A stretch of 64,000 nucleotides of DNA from Terribacillus saccharophilus (GTDB taxonomy: Bacteria; Bacillota; Bacilli; Bacillales; Amphibacillaceae). The stretch spans positions 1 through 64,000 of the forward strand of contig NZ_NPBD01000002.1 of NCBI RefSeq assembly GCF_002272745.1, written 5' to 3'. The notes below the pieces were generated by a model that saw only the letters and a program-made list of their open reading frames with translations, searched no databases and had not been told where the DNA came from. The translations under genes and the position numbers were made by a program. Below, piece by piece: positions 56,071 through 63,954 of the stretch; within the stretch, counting starts at the first letter, position 1, and each line of letters opens with the position of its first letter.

Positions 56071-57096
56071 ATGAAGAGCTTACGAATCGTATTATTGTTA
56101 CTCGTAGTTGGAGCAGGCGTGCTGTTCTTTTGGAACAAGGATGATTATCTGGCTCCTGCCCAGGATGCAAAGTCAGGAGATACAGAGCAAACACCAAAAG
56201 CGGAAGCTGCCCAGAAACCGAATGGTGATATAGAACGCTGGATAAATCAAGCGCCTGATACATTAGAAAAGGATCAAGGGGAACCAGATCGGATTGATCA
56301 ATCTTCTTATGGTTATGAATGGTATATATATGATAAAGGTGATGCTTATGCACAGTATGGTGTAAAAGATGGGCGAGTCATCTCTGCCTTTGCTGTCGGT
56401 GAAGCATCTCTTGCAAAAGCGAAGCTTGGTGAGAGCCGGGAGGAAGTAGAACAGGATTATCCGCTTCAAGAAGAAGTTTCATTCCGATATGATAGCAATC
56501 GATATACATTCAAGCTGAAGGAAAAGGATCAGCAGATACAGCCTCTTGCCCAGATTGGTGATGGTTTGTTCGCTCAGTTTTATTTCGATACATTTGAGGA
56601 TGAACTGACTGCAGTGCGAGTTCTGACTGATGATCAGCTCGTAATGGAGCGGCCTTATGATGTAACATATACAGGTCAGCTGCCTGAGCAGCCTCAGCTA
56701 TCAGATGAAGAATGGCAGCAGGTGCAGGAAGGAATGGAACAGCAGGTCATTGATATAACGAATGTTATGCGGTCATATTTTGATGTCCCGCCGCTCGAAT
56801 GGAATGATCAGGTAGCCGCTGTTGCGCTTGGCCATAGTGAAGACATGCAGAAGCAACAGTATTTCTCTCATGTGACGCCAAGTGGTGAGGAACTTGGAGA
56901 TCGGTTGGCTGACGGTCAAGTCAGATTCCAAAGTGCAGGTGAGAACATCGCCGCTGGCTATACAGATGCTCCTGCAGCAATGATTGGCTGGCTGAATAGT
57001 GAAGGGCATCGCAAAACAATGCTCGACGCATCATATGAAGAGCTTGGTGTAGGCGTGTATCGTTACTACTATACGCAGAATTTTCTTTTACAATAA
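56071..57096 (+). CDS. ylbC: YlbC-like CAP/SCP domain protein, membrane anchored
   Basis: 341 residues. An N-terminal anchor (IVLLLLVVGAGVLFFW), a low-complexity linker, then the CAP-associated N domain (about 55-190, IDQSSYGYEWYIYDKG) and a C-terminal CAP/SCP domain (about 220-340) with HSEDMQKQQYFSHVTP and AGENIAAGYTDAPAAMIGW. Located outside the membrane. CAP domains in Bacillus are of uncertain function. The start at 56071 is fixed by GGGGGCAGGATG; the open frame upstream overlaps the acetyltransferase and is not used. Confidence 0.88.
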   Translation: MKSLRIVLLLLVVGAGVLFFWNKDDYLAPAQDAKSGDTEQTPKAEAAQKPNGDIERWINQAPDTLEKDQGEPDRIDQSSYGYEWYIYDKGDAYAQYGVKDGRVISAFAVGEASLAKAKLGESREEVEQDYPLQEEVSFRYDSNRYTFKLKEKDQQIQPLAQIGDGLFAQFYFDTFEDELTAVRVLTDDQLVMERPYDVTYTGQLPEQPQLSDEEWQQVQEGMEQQVIDITNVMRSYFDVPPLEWNDQVAAVALGHSEDMQKQQYFSHVTPSGEELGDRLADGQVRFQSAGENIAAGYTDAPAAMIGWLNSEGHRKTMLDASYEELGVGVYRYYYTQNFLLQ

Positions 57097-57128
57097 CGGG
57101 GTTTCCGCTGAGGAATCCCGTTTTTTTG
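57095..57128 (+). terminator. Terminator of ylbC
   Basis: Stem AACGGGGTTTCC/GGAATCCCGTTT (imperfect), then T residues. Confidence 0.75.
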
Positions 57129-57195
57129 TGTCATTTCCTAAAGTCTTTCATACATTGGTCAGAGAGGGTATTTATCTGGTTAGGAGATGAATGTA

Positions 57196-57633
57196 ATGTC
57201 AGATACGAATTTGCATCCTTCTATTCAGGAATTCAGACAATTTGTTCAGCAGCACCCTAAGCTGATTCAAGAAGTTAGGCAGAATCAGGCAGGTTGGCAG
57301 CCATACTATGAAAAGTGGGTGCTGTTGGGTGAAGAGGATCCGAGCTGGCAAGCATATAAAAATGGACAGAATGCAAAAATAGAAACAGAAACAGAAACAG
57401 AAACAGAGGTAGAGGCTGAGCAAACAGAAAAGGAATCAGAAGAGACAGGAAAAGAAATGTTCAACAAGGTGATGGGAATGGCAAATCAGTTAGATTTGCA
57501 AAAACTGCAGGGCCATATCCATCATTTGAATGGAGCGCTTGAAAATATCAAGCAATTGATCGGGCAATATCAAGGTGTGAAACAACAGTTTCCTTCAAAG
57601 AAGAAGACGCCGACATTCTTTCATAAGGACTAA
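57196..57633 (+). CDS. ylbD: YlbD-like protein (putative coat protein)
   Basis: 145 residues, soluble and acidic. The N-terminal part (HPSIQEFRQFVQQHPKLIQEVR) and the C-terminal helical part (MFNKVMGMANQLDLQKLQ) match YlbD, a Bacillus protein reported as a putative spore coat component. Between them is an acidic spacer with an Glu-Thr repeat encoded by four AGAAAC units. The ATG at 57196 has AGGAG nine bases upstream; the ATG at 57187 touches the site and is rejected. Followed closely by ylbE. Confidence 0.85.
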   Translation: MSDTNLHPSIQEFRQFVQQHPKLIQEVRQNQAGWQPYYEKWVLLGEEDPSWQAYKNGQNAKIETETETETEVEAEQTEKESEETGKEMFNKVMGMANQLDLQKLQGHIHHLNGALENIKQLIGQYQGVKQQFPSKKKTPTFFHKD

Positions 57634-57647
57634 AAGGAGGTAGGGTG

Positions 57648-57881
57648 ATGCGGCAGGAAATCTATCAAAGGCTGCAGCACAGGGAAGAACTGCTCCGTTT
57701 TGTCAGACTTCACCCGGTATGGTACCGCACACTTGCGCGTGACCCGAGCACATTCACTGAATTGGAAAAGCAGGCGAATTATTTTTACGGTAAAACTGTT
57801 CCGCAGCGTATTGGACAGTTTGGGGATCAACTGAGCATGGTGAACATGCTGATTCAGATGGCAAGAGCAATGCGAGATTAA
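57648..57881 (+). CDS. ylbE: YlbE-like protein
   Basis: 77 residues, basic and helical: MRQEIYQRLQHREELLRFVRLHPVW then the YFYGKTVPQRI motif and a Met-rich end. The family (YlbE) is short, conserved in Bacillaceae and without known function. AAAGGAGG sits before GTG 57645 (spacing 4) and ATG 57648 (spacing 7); the ATG is preferred. It follows ylbD by 14 bases and is likely co-transcribed with it, as in B. subtilis. Confidence 0.85.
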   Translation: MRQEIYQRLQHREELLRFVRLHPVWYRTLARDPSTFTELEKQANYFYGKTVPQRIGQFGDQLSMVNMLIQMARAMRD

Positions 57882-57931
57882 ACACTTTTCATTTCCCTAT
57901 TATTTGGTATGATAATAGGGGAGGTGGTTCT

Positions 57932-58369
57932 ATGTTTGCAACTATGGAATTCGTTGAGCTTCTGGAGAAGTCCGAGCAATTGGGTGTAATGATCCGTGAT
58001 TCGGAAGTGATGGCGGCATATAGCTCCGCGCAATCCGCACTCTACCAGAATAGCGATACGAAAGCGAAAATCGACGCATTCACGGCTATAAAGGAACAGT
58101 ATGAAGAAGTGCAGCGATTCGGCAGATACCACCCTGATTACAGCTTCATCATGAAGGAAATCCGCAGCAAGAAGCGTGAGATGGATATGGATGCCAACGT
58201 TGCGGCATTTAAAATAGCAGAGCGTAATCTGCAAAAACTGCTTGATGATATAAGTGCCAAACTCGCCTCAACTGTGAGCGAGAATGTCAAAGCTCCGCGG
58301 TCTGGTGCGGCTTTGAAGGACTCTGGCTGCGGCTGTGGAAGCGGCGGCGCCTGCGGGTGTGCTTCCTGA
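57932..58369 (+). CDS. ricF: RicF (YlbF), subunit of the RicAFT RNA-processing complex
   Basis: 145 residues. The YlbF/YmcA helical domain (about 5-125) is followed by a Cys-rich end CGCGSGGACGCAS with Cys133, 135, 141 and 143. In B. subtilis the RicA-RicF-RicT complex binds iron-sulfur clusters through such cysteines, assists RNase Y cleavage, and is needed for biofilm formation, competence and sporulation. GGGGAGGTGG precedes the ATG. It is at the standard place between ylbE and ylbG. Confidence 0.93.
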   Translation: MFATMEFVELLEKSEQLGVMIRDSEVMAAYSSAQSALYQNSDTKAKIDAFTAIKEQYEEVQRFGRYHPDYSFIMKEIRSKKREMDMDANVAAFKIAERNLQKLLDDISAKLASTVSENVKAPRSGAALKDSGCGCGSGGACGCAS

Positions 58370-58376
58370 CAATATT

Positions 58377-58405
58377 CCGGTAAGCTTAGGCTTGCCGGTT
58401 TTTTT
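58377..58405 (+). terminator. Terminator after ricF
   Basis: Stem CCGGTAAGC/GCTTGCCGG followed by seven T. Confidence 0.8.
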
Positions 58406-58471
58406 GTGTTGCCCCAAGGGGTCAGGCTTTGCTACACTAAGAAAAAAGCTGTAAAGCGAGGAACATCATTT

Positions 58472-58747
58472 ATGTTGACAAAACGGCAAGGAATCGTCGT
58501 ATGGTTCCAGCATATGAAGAATATCAAGCAGCTGAAGCGGCACGGGCACCTGGTTTTCGTATCCAAGAAGCTTAAATATGCGATGATATACGTAAACCTG
58601 GAAGAAGCAGAAGAGAGGGAAGCAGTATTGAATAGACTGCCATTCGTCTCTAAGACGGCGTTATCATACCGTCCCTTCATCCGTACCGATTTCGAGAATG
58701 CGAAACAGGATAAAGCGAAAGAATACGATTATAAGATTGGGATATAA
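58472..58747 (+). CDS. ylbG: UPF0298 family protein YlbG
   Basis: 91 residues. The short family pattern RQGIVVWFQHMKNIKQLKRHGHLVFVSKK and the end YRPFIRTDFENAK identify YlbG (UPF0298, DUF2129), conserved near rsmD in Bacillaceae. Function unknown. The start at 58472 is supported by GCGAGGAAC; the longer frame from 58406 has no site and begins in the preceding terminator. Confidence 0.88.
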   Translation: MLTKRQGIVVWFQHMKNIKQLKRHGHLVFVSKKLKYAMIYVNLEEAEEREAVLNRLPFVSKTALSYRPFIRTDFENAKQDKAKEYDYKIGI

Positions 58748-58785
58748 AAAAAGCCTGCAGGGAAGAGCCCTGCAGGCGCCTTTTG
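58747..58785 (+). terminator. Terminator of ylbG
   Basis: Stem GCCTGCAGGG/CCCTGCAGGC with a short T-run. The 177 bases from here to rsmD hold only a hairpin at 58869-58897 and no supportable gene. Confidence 0.7.
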
Positions 58786-58962
58786 TTTCCAATGAAAACA
58801 AACAGGCAAAGGGAGAGGAGAAACCGGAGGAAGAGCTTATGGGGAAACGTAAGTCTTCTCCGTGTTCATGAAGCAGCTATTAGCGTGATAGCCGCTTCAA
58901 TAGTACAGTATGGACCGGCTTAGGTGGGAATATACATCGTTTTTTTGAAGGAGTGGAATGTA

Positions 58963-59529
58963 ATGCGAGTGATTGCAGGAGAGCATAAAGGCAGGGCGTT
59001 AAAGGCTGTCCCGAACCAATTGACAAGACCGACGACGGATAAAGTGAAGGAGAGCTTGTTCTCGGTGCTAGGACCTTTTTTTGAAGGCGGAGAATGCCTG
59101 GATCTCTTCGCAGGAAGCGGCGGACTTGGGATAGAAGCTTTGAGTAGAGGAATGACACACTGTATCTTTGTAGATAAGCAAGGGAAAGCTGTCGAGACAA
59201 TCAAACAGAACCTGACAACCTTGAGGCTGACAGACTCTTCGGAAGTATACCGGAATGATGCGCTGCGTGCGCTGAAGGCAGTCGTAAAAAGGGAGAAACA
59301 GTTTGATCTTATTTTTCTGGATCCGCCGTATCATAAGATGTCATACGAAGGTCTTCTGGAGCAAATCAGTGAAGCAGGTATACTGGGAGCGAATGGACGA
59401 ATTGTTTGTGAGCACGATGCGAAGAAGGAACTACCAGAGTTTATCGCTGGACTGCAAGCTGTAAAACAAGATGTTTATGGAAATACTACCGCTATTACCA
59501 TCTATCAAGCTGCTCGGGAGGATGAGTGA
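58963..59529 (+). CDS. rsmD: 16S rRNA m2G966 methyltransferase RsmD
   Basis: 188 residues. The SAM-binding motif I is LDLFAGSGGLGIEALSRG, and DPPYHK is the catalytic NPPY-like motif; the N-terminal RVIAGEHKGRAL is the RsmD signature. It methylates guanine 966 of 16S rRNA in the 30S subunit. GAAGGAGTGG precedes ATG 58963. One base overlaps coaD, which follows in the same operon, as in most Firmicutes. Confidence 0.94.
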   Translation: MRVIAGEHKGRALKAVPNQLTRPTTDKVKESLFSVLGPFFEGGECLDLFAGSGGLGIEALSRGMTHCIFVDKQGKAVETIKQNLTTLRLTDSSEVYRNDALRALKAVVKREKQFDLIFLDPPYHKMSYEGLLEQISEAGILGANGRIVCEHDAKKELPEFIAGLQAVKQDVYGNTTAITIYQAAREDE

Positions 59530-60002
59530 TGACGATTGCTATGTATCCAGGTTCGTTCGACCCAGTCACAAATGGCCACGTAGACATTATCCAGAGAGCC
59601 GCAGCAATATTTGATAAAGTAATTGTTGCTGTAGCTGTGAACAGTAAGAAAAAGCCACTGTTCAACGAAGAAGAGCGAATGGAGCTTTTGCGGCAATCGG
59701 TAAGACATATTTCAAACGTATCCGTTGTTAAATCGGAAGGTCTCACCGTCGATTTTGCCAGAAAACATGATGCGAAAGTTCTGGTTCGCGGACTGCGGGC
59801 TGTGAGTGATTTTGAAAATGAGATGCAGATTAGCGGTATTAATAGGCATATAGATCCAGGAATAGAAACTATCTTCATAACAGCAGATTCAGCTTATAAT
59901 TTCCTGAGTTCCAGTATCGTGAAGGAGGCAGCAAGCTTTAGAGCTGACATAAGTAAGCTAGTACCGCCTCCGGTACAAGAAGCCATCAAGCAGAAATTCT
60001 AG
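59529..60002 (+). CDS. coaD: Phosphopantetheine adenylyltransferase
   Basis: 157 residues. The nucleotidyltransferase motif PGSFDPVTNGHVDII is at the N-terminus, and SSSIVKEAA near the end is the second (ISSSxVK) motif. It makes dephospho-CoA from phosphopantetheine and ATP, the penultimate step of CoA synthesis. ATG 59529 (GGGAGG six bases upstream) is preferred over GTG 59526. The stop codon overlaps the convergent ylbJ stop by four bases, with no terminator between them. Confidence 0.95.
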   Translation: MTIAMYPGSFDPVTNGHVDIIQRAAAIFDKVIVAVAVNSKKKPLFNEEERMELLRQSVRHISNVSVVKSEGLTVDFARKHDAKVLVRGLRAVSDFENEMQISGINRHIDPGIETIFITADSAYNFLSSSIVKEAASFRADISKLVPPPVQEAIKQKF

Positions 60003-61192
60003 TTTAATCGGCGTTTCAGCAGGATTAATGTACCGACTGCAAGCATTATGAGCGTGAATGCAGGACCGAAAGACGAAAGAAAACGAAGCAGCTCCATGGA
60101 AGTATCGGGAGCTGTTTTTTCTTGTAAGAAGGTGAGAATGCTTGTTTCCTGATGCTTTGTGTAAAGCGGTCCATAAAGAATAGCTGCTAATCCAGCAGCA
60201 ATGAACCCATGAAGCAGGCGGGCAAAAAAGTACGGAGCAAATCGGATATCTGTTTCAGCGAGAATACTTGCTACTTGGGCTTGGACAGAAAAACCATTGA
60301 ATGCAAGAATGAAGCTGACGATAATGATAGGGAAGAAAAAGTTGGATCCTGATGCTTGAGCAATCATTTGGCCCCCCATTGTTATTTCGAATAATCCGGA
60401 GAACATTGGGACAACTAATTCAGCAGGAATACCAAAAATACTGGTTAGCAGCTTTAAACCATATGCCAGGGAATCCGTGATGCCTAAGATGAATAATAGC
60501 TTATTAAAAACGGAAAACATGATAATGAATCCGCCAATCATAAGTAATGTCTGAATAGAATTTACGACGGCATCTCCAAAAATCTTTCCGAATGGTCTTT
60601 TATCAGCCATACGTGTTTCATGTAATTCCCGAAAGGCACGTTTGATCAGTCCCTTTTCCCTAACGTAAGACGAGCGGGGTTCGGACCGGCCGTAGAAACG
60701 CATGCAAATACCTACAAGTATATTACCTCCATAATGCGCTGCAGCTAATAGGATGCCAAGCTCTGCTTCCCCAAAAAAGCTTACGGCAATTACTCCAACT
60801 ATAAAAAGAGGGTTGCTAGCATTCGTAAAAGAAACAAGACGCTCGGCTTCAATCTTTGTCAGCTGTTTTTCTTGACGCAGCCGGCTTGTCAATTTAGCAC
60901 CTGATGGATATCCGCTGGCCATTCCCATTGCTAGCACAAAACTCCCAACACCCGGAACATTGAACAATGGGCGCATAATCGGCTCGCAGAAAACCCCTAT
61001 AAAACGGACCATTCCAAACGCAATTAGCAGTTCTGCAGTAATGAAGAAAGGCAGGAGGGATGGAAAAACGACTTCCCACCACATATTCAATCCACGTATA
61101 CTGGCCTGTAATGATGGGTCCGGATACATAATCAAACTTACGGCCAGCAGCAGTGCAGACCCAGCCAGCAGAACTGATTTCATTTTTTGCAC
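59999..61192 (-). CDS. ylbJ: Sporulation integral membrane protein YlbJ
   Basis: 397 residues with about eight to ten membrane helices. The nucleoside-transporter gate-like motif MASGYPSGAKLTSRLRQ and FTNASNPLFIVGVIAV are conserved in YlbJ, which is required for the sporulation pathway in B. subtilis. The GTG start at 61192 is chosen because GGAGG is eight bases upstream; the ATG three codons on lacks proper spacing and the long open frame towards 61663 overlaps ylbL. Convergent with coaD. The patatin-like ylbK that lies beside it in B. subtilis is absent. Confidence 0.88.
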   Translation of the reverse strand: MQKMKSVLLAGSALLLAVSLIMYPDPSLQASIRGLNMWWEVVFPSLLPFFITAELLIAFGMVRFIGVFCEPIMRPLFNVPGVGSFVLAMGMASGYPSGAKLTSRLRQEKQLTKIEAERLVSFTNASNPLFIVGVIAVSFFGEAELGILLAAAHYGGNILVGICMRFYGRSEPRSSYVREKGLIKRAFRELHETRMADKRPFGKIFGDAVVNSIQTLLMIGGFIIMFSVFNKLLFILGITDSLAYGLKLLTSIFGIPAELVVPMFSGLFEITMGGQMIAQASGSNFFFPIIIVSFILAFNGFSVQAQVASILAETDIRFAPYFFARLLHGFIAAGLAAILYGPLYTKHQETSILTFLQEKTAPDTSMELLRFLSSFGPAFTLIMLAVGTLILLKRRLN

Positions 61193-61363
61193 AGAAAATC
61201 CCTCCGATTTGTGACAGCTGTACTTCTTGAATTCGAAGTAGTAAACTAAACTTAAATTCAGCCAGTTTGTACAGGCTATCTTAACTATACGCGTGCTCAA
61301 AAGGGAAATATGCTTCTTCTTCTGAATAAGTAGAGAAAGCGGGCACAGAAGGGGAACTTGTTG

Positions 61364-62386
61364 ATGAAACAGAATACACGTTATATCTTGTTCGTTATTC
61401 TGCTGCTGATCATCGTCTTCTGTTTTTCCGGAATTTACAGAATGCCATATTATGTATACAAGCCGGGTGCAGCAGATGCTCTTGATCCAATAGTTTCTGT
61501 AGATGGCAGTGAGAAAAGCGAAGGTGATATGCACCTCGTCACTGTACGGGGCGGACAAGCAACGCCATTTCAATATGTAATGGCTAAAATACTGCCATAT
61601 CATCAAATCGAAAAACTTGAAGATGTTATACCGGAGGGTGTTTCTGAGGAAGAATACACACAAGCACAGTTAATGCAGATGGAGAGCTCTCAAGAAGCTT
61701 CTACCGTCGTTGCCTATGAGGCGGCGGGTGCAGAACTGCAAATCGATTACAAAGGTGTATATGTTGTGTCAGTCGTTAAAGATTTGCCAGCTGATGGCCA
61801 GCTCAAGCAAGGCGATCACATCACGGCTGTAGATGACCAGCGAGTAAAGGAAGCAACAGATCTGACAAGTTATGTCACGTCCAAACATGTGGGTGATACC
61901 ATAACCTTGAAAATAGAACGAGATGACAAACAACTGGAGAAGAAATTAAAGCTTCAAGCACTGCCAGATACCCAGATACCTGGTATTGGAATTACGCTCG
62001 TAACCGATCGTGATGTCACGGAAGATCCTGAAGTGACCTTCTCAAGCGGACAAATCGGCGGACCGAGTGCGGGACTTATGTTCAGCTTGGAAATTTATGA
62101 TCAGCTGGAAGAGGAAGATATGACGAAAGGCTTTCAGATTTGCGGAACCGGCGAAGTAGATTATGAAGGAAATGTCGGCCGTATCGGTGGAATCGACAAG
62201 AAGGTTGTAGCAGCGGATAAAGAAGGCTGCGATGTCTTCTTTGCTCCAAATGAACAAGATGCCGAAGATTCAAATTATCAGGTTGCGAAACAAACAGCAG
62301 AAGATATCGATACAGCTATGAAGGTTGTACCAGTCAATACCTTTGATGATGCGAAAAAATACTTAGAAGAAATGCCTGCAAAATAA
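61364..62386 (+). CDS. ylbL: YlbL, membrane-anchored PDZ/Lon-like serine protease
   Basis: 340 residues. An N-terminal membrane segment (YILFVILLLIIVFCF), a PDZ domain (about 125-195, KQGDHITAVDDQRVKEATDL), then a Lon-type protease domain with the Ser235 nucleophile in GGPSAG and Lys280 in GGIDKK as the dyad. In B. subtilis YlbL helps degrade the DNA-damage cell-division inhibitor YneA. ATG 61364 is used (AGGGGA nine bases upstream); two TTG codons just before it are in frame but poorly placed. Confidence 0.93.
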   Translation: MKQNTRYILFVILLLIIVFCFSGIYRMPYYVYKPGAADALDPIVSVDGSEKSEGDMHLVTVRGGQATPFQYVMAKILPYHQIEKLEDVIPEGVSEEEYTQAQLMQMESSQEASTVVAYEAAGAELQIDYKGVYVVSVVKDLPADGQLKQGDHITAVDDQRVKEATDLTSYVTSKHVGDTITLKIERDDKQLEKKLKLQALPDTQIPGIGITLVTDRDVTEDPEVTFSSGQIGGPSAGLMFSLEIYDQLEEEDMTKGFQICGTGEVDYEGNVGRIGGIDKKVVAADKEGCDVFFAPNEQDAEDSNYQVAKQTAEDIDTAMKVVPVNTFDDAKKYLEEMPAK

Positions 62387-62387
62387 T

Positions 62388-62424
62388 AAAAAGGATGCAT
62401 CGCTTTGATGCATCCTTTTTATTA
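62388..62424. terminator. Bidirectional terminator between ylbL and tmcAL
   Basis: Stem AAAAAGGATGCATC/GATGCATCCTTTTT between convergent genes. Confidence 0.9.
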
Positions 62425-63609
62425 TACGAATATAGGTGGGGATATCTCTTGTCTGCGTGAAGCGGCAGCAATTTCGGGAGGTAAAATACTGTAATAGGCA
62501 TCTGCTGCTTGCAGTTCTAAATCAGCAACTGGATGCATGCCGTCCTTCAATTGAGTATATAGGGGAACGTCAAGCTGCTTTTTCCTTGAAGAGAGAAATG
62601 CCTGTCCAGTTTTAGTCATGCCGAGAATACGGATATAAGGGCATGCTGCTCCATTTAGATGTTCGTTAATTATGTGCTTTTGAGTATTAGATAATATGTG
62701 AACACAAACGCGCTGCAGCCTTGTCCATGTATAGCGTTTCGTTTTAATCAGAGATAAAAACTGTTGGAAATTCAGCGACTGGTTAATATATTTCTTGAAG
62801 CGGTATTCCAATCCCTCATCCATTCCATGAATTTGGCATAGTGTTTCAGCCGGGCGAGTTAAGATAAGATAGCGTAAAAGCGGGAAATAGGCTTCCCAGC
62901 TGTGTAGTTCTTCCGTTTCCAATAATTCAAACGTCTTTATTGGCACTGCTGCTTTTACTTCTTGTGTCTTCTCGTCTTGCCAAGCAGAGCGGATTGACGT
63001 GGCACTTGCAATCGGACCGGTAATAGACTGATCATGATAATCTGCTTGTATACGGCGGATTGTATCTACCTGCATTGTCGTGTTAAGCGCTTCTGCTGCC
63101 TGAAGATATGCAAATCCTAAAATATTATTGGGGCTCCTAAGATCGAGTGTGGAGCTGATTCCGGCTAATTCATACGCTGTACCATTCGCTTCAGAATATG
63201 ATAAGCCTTTATCCAGCTGTTGTTTCAAAATACTCTCAAATGCTGCCTGATTCTTATTACGTTCTTTTTGTGCCTGATGGAACGATTCGATAGTTCCGTT
63301 TTCAGAACCGAAGACAAGATGCTCTACTTTCAGTGCATCAAGGATAGATACTGCTCCTTTGGCAAACAAATCAGCATGCTGCACTGCATAAAGGAAGGGC
63401 AATTCGACAACGAGATCGACACCGGCAGAAAGTGCCGCTCTTGTACGACTGAACTTATCCAAAATGGCCGGTTCACCTCGCTGTGTGAAATTACCGCTCA
63501 TTACAGCAATTGTACAATCGCTGCCGGTTAATTTTTGTGCCTGCTGTATATGATAAACATGACCGTTATGTAAAGGGTTGTATTCGACGATGAGGCCGTT
63601 TGCCTTCAT
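62422..63609 (-). CDS. tmcAL: tRNA(Met) cytidine acetate ligase TmcAL (YlbM)
   Basis: 395 residues. The N-terminal nucleotidyltransferase-like motif VEYNPLHNGHVYHI (HXGH-type) binds ATP; then FTQRGEPAILDKF and PNNILGFAYL complete the family pattern. The enzyme makes N4-acetylcytidine at the wobble base of elongator tRNA-Met from acetate and ATP, without acetyl-CoA. AGAAAGGAG precedes the ATG at 63609. It stands at the ylbM position; the next gene on the plus strand, ylbN, must begin beyond the window. Confidence 0.93.
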   Translation of the reverse strand: MKANGLIVEYNPLHNGHVYHIQQAQKLTGSDCTIAVMSGNFTQRGEPAILDKFSRTRAALSAGVDLVVELPFLYAVQHADLFAKGAVSILDALKVEHLVFGSENGTIESFHQAQKERNKNQAAFESILKQQLDKGLSYSEANGTAYELAGISSTLDLRSPNNILGFAYLQAAEALNTTMQVDTIRRIQADYHDQSITGPIASATSIRSAWQDEKTQEVKAAVPIKTFELLETEELHSWEAYFPLLRYLILTRPAETLCQIHGMDEGLEYRFKKYINQSLNFQQFLSLIKTKRYTWTRLQRVCVHILSNTQKHIINEHLNGAACPYIRILGMTKTGQAFLSSRKKQLDVPLYTQLKDGMHPVADLELQAADAYYSILPPEIAAASRRQEISPPIFV

Positions 63610-63669
63610 AAGAAAACTCCTTTCTGTATTTTTTAGTCCTGTCACGGGCTTACTCGTTAGCTTCAGTTT

Positions 63670-63945
63670 AAACGGTTTCTTCCGCTTTTCGTGTGGTGTC
63701 TAGCTACAGAAACCAGAAACTGCGGTATAAGAGATGAATCCCTTTGTGGGAAGGTCACCCACTCCGGGCTCCCTCACTTATCCCTCCGTTTCTAAACGGT
63801 TTCTTCCGCTTTTCTTAGGGTGTCTAGCTGCGAAAACCAGGAGCTGCGCCGGAATCGATAAATCCCTACAGAAGGAAGGACGCCTCCTTCCGGGCTTTCT
63901 CGTTTCCTTCTCCGCTCCTAAACGGTTTTCTCCGCTTTTCTTACG
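63670..63945 (+). repeat. Tandem intergenic repeat, two full units and a partial third
   Basis: AAACGGTTTCTTCCGCTTTT begins at 63670 and again at 63794, and a close variant (AAACGGTTTTCTCCGCTTTT) at 63920, giving spacings of 124 and 126. Within each full unit GTGTCTAGCT follows at 63696 and 63820, then a CCAG...AGCTGCG-like or AAACTGCG core and a C-rich, GA-rich hairpin region. The third unit stops after its first box. The 390 bases after tmcAL otherwise contain no gene. It looks like an interspersed Bacillaceae repeat duplicated in tandem. Confidence 0.7.
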
Positions 63946-63948
63946 TGT

Positions 63949-63954
63949 TATAAT
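63949..63954 (+). promoter_or_regulatory. -10 box of a promoter leading out of the window
   Basis: Perfect TATAAT directly after the third repeat box. The -35 region (TTTTCT with 17-base spacing) is weak and lies within the repeat. In relatives ylbN-rpmF begin here, so it may serve them. Confidence 0.35.

Noticed and set aside
58839..58871. Ten-codon frame MGKRKSSPCS with GGAGG upstream
   Set aside because: It has a good ribosome site but is too short to judge, lies between a terminator and rsmD, and has no supporting homology.
61193..61663. N-terminal extension of the ylbJ frame
   Set aside because: It overlaps ylbL antisense, has shadow-like composition, and the GTG at 61192 has the proper ribosome site.
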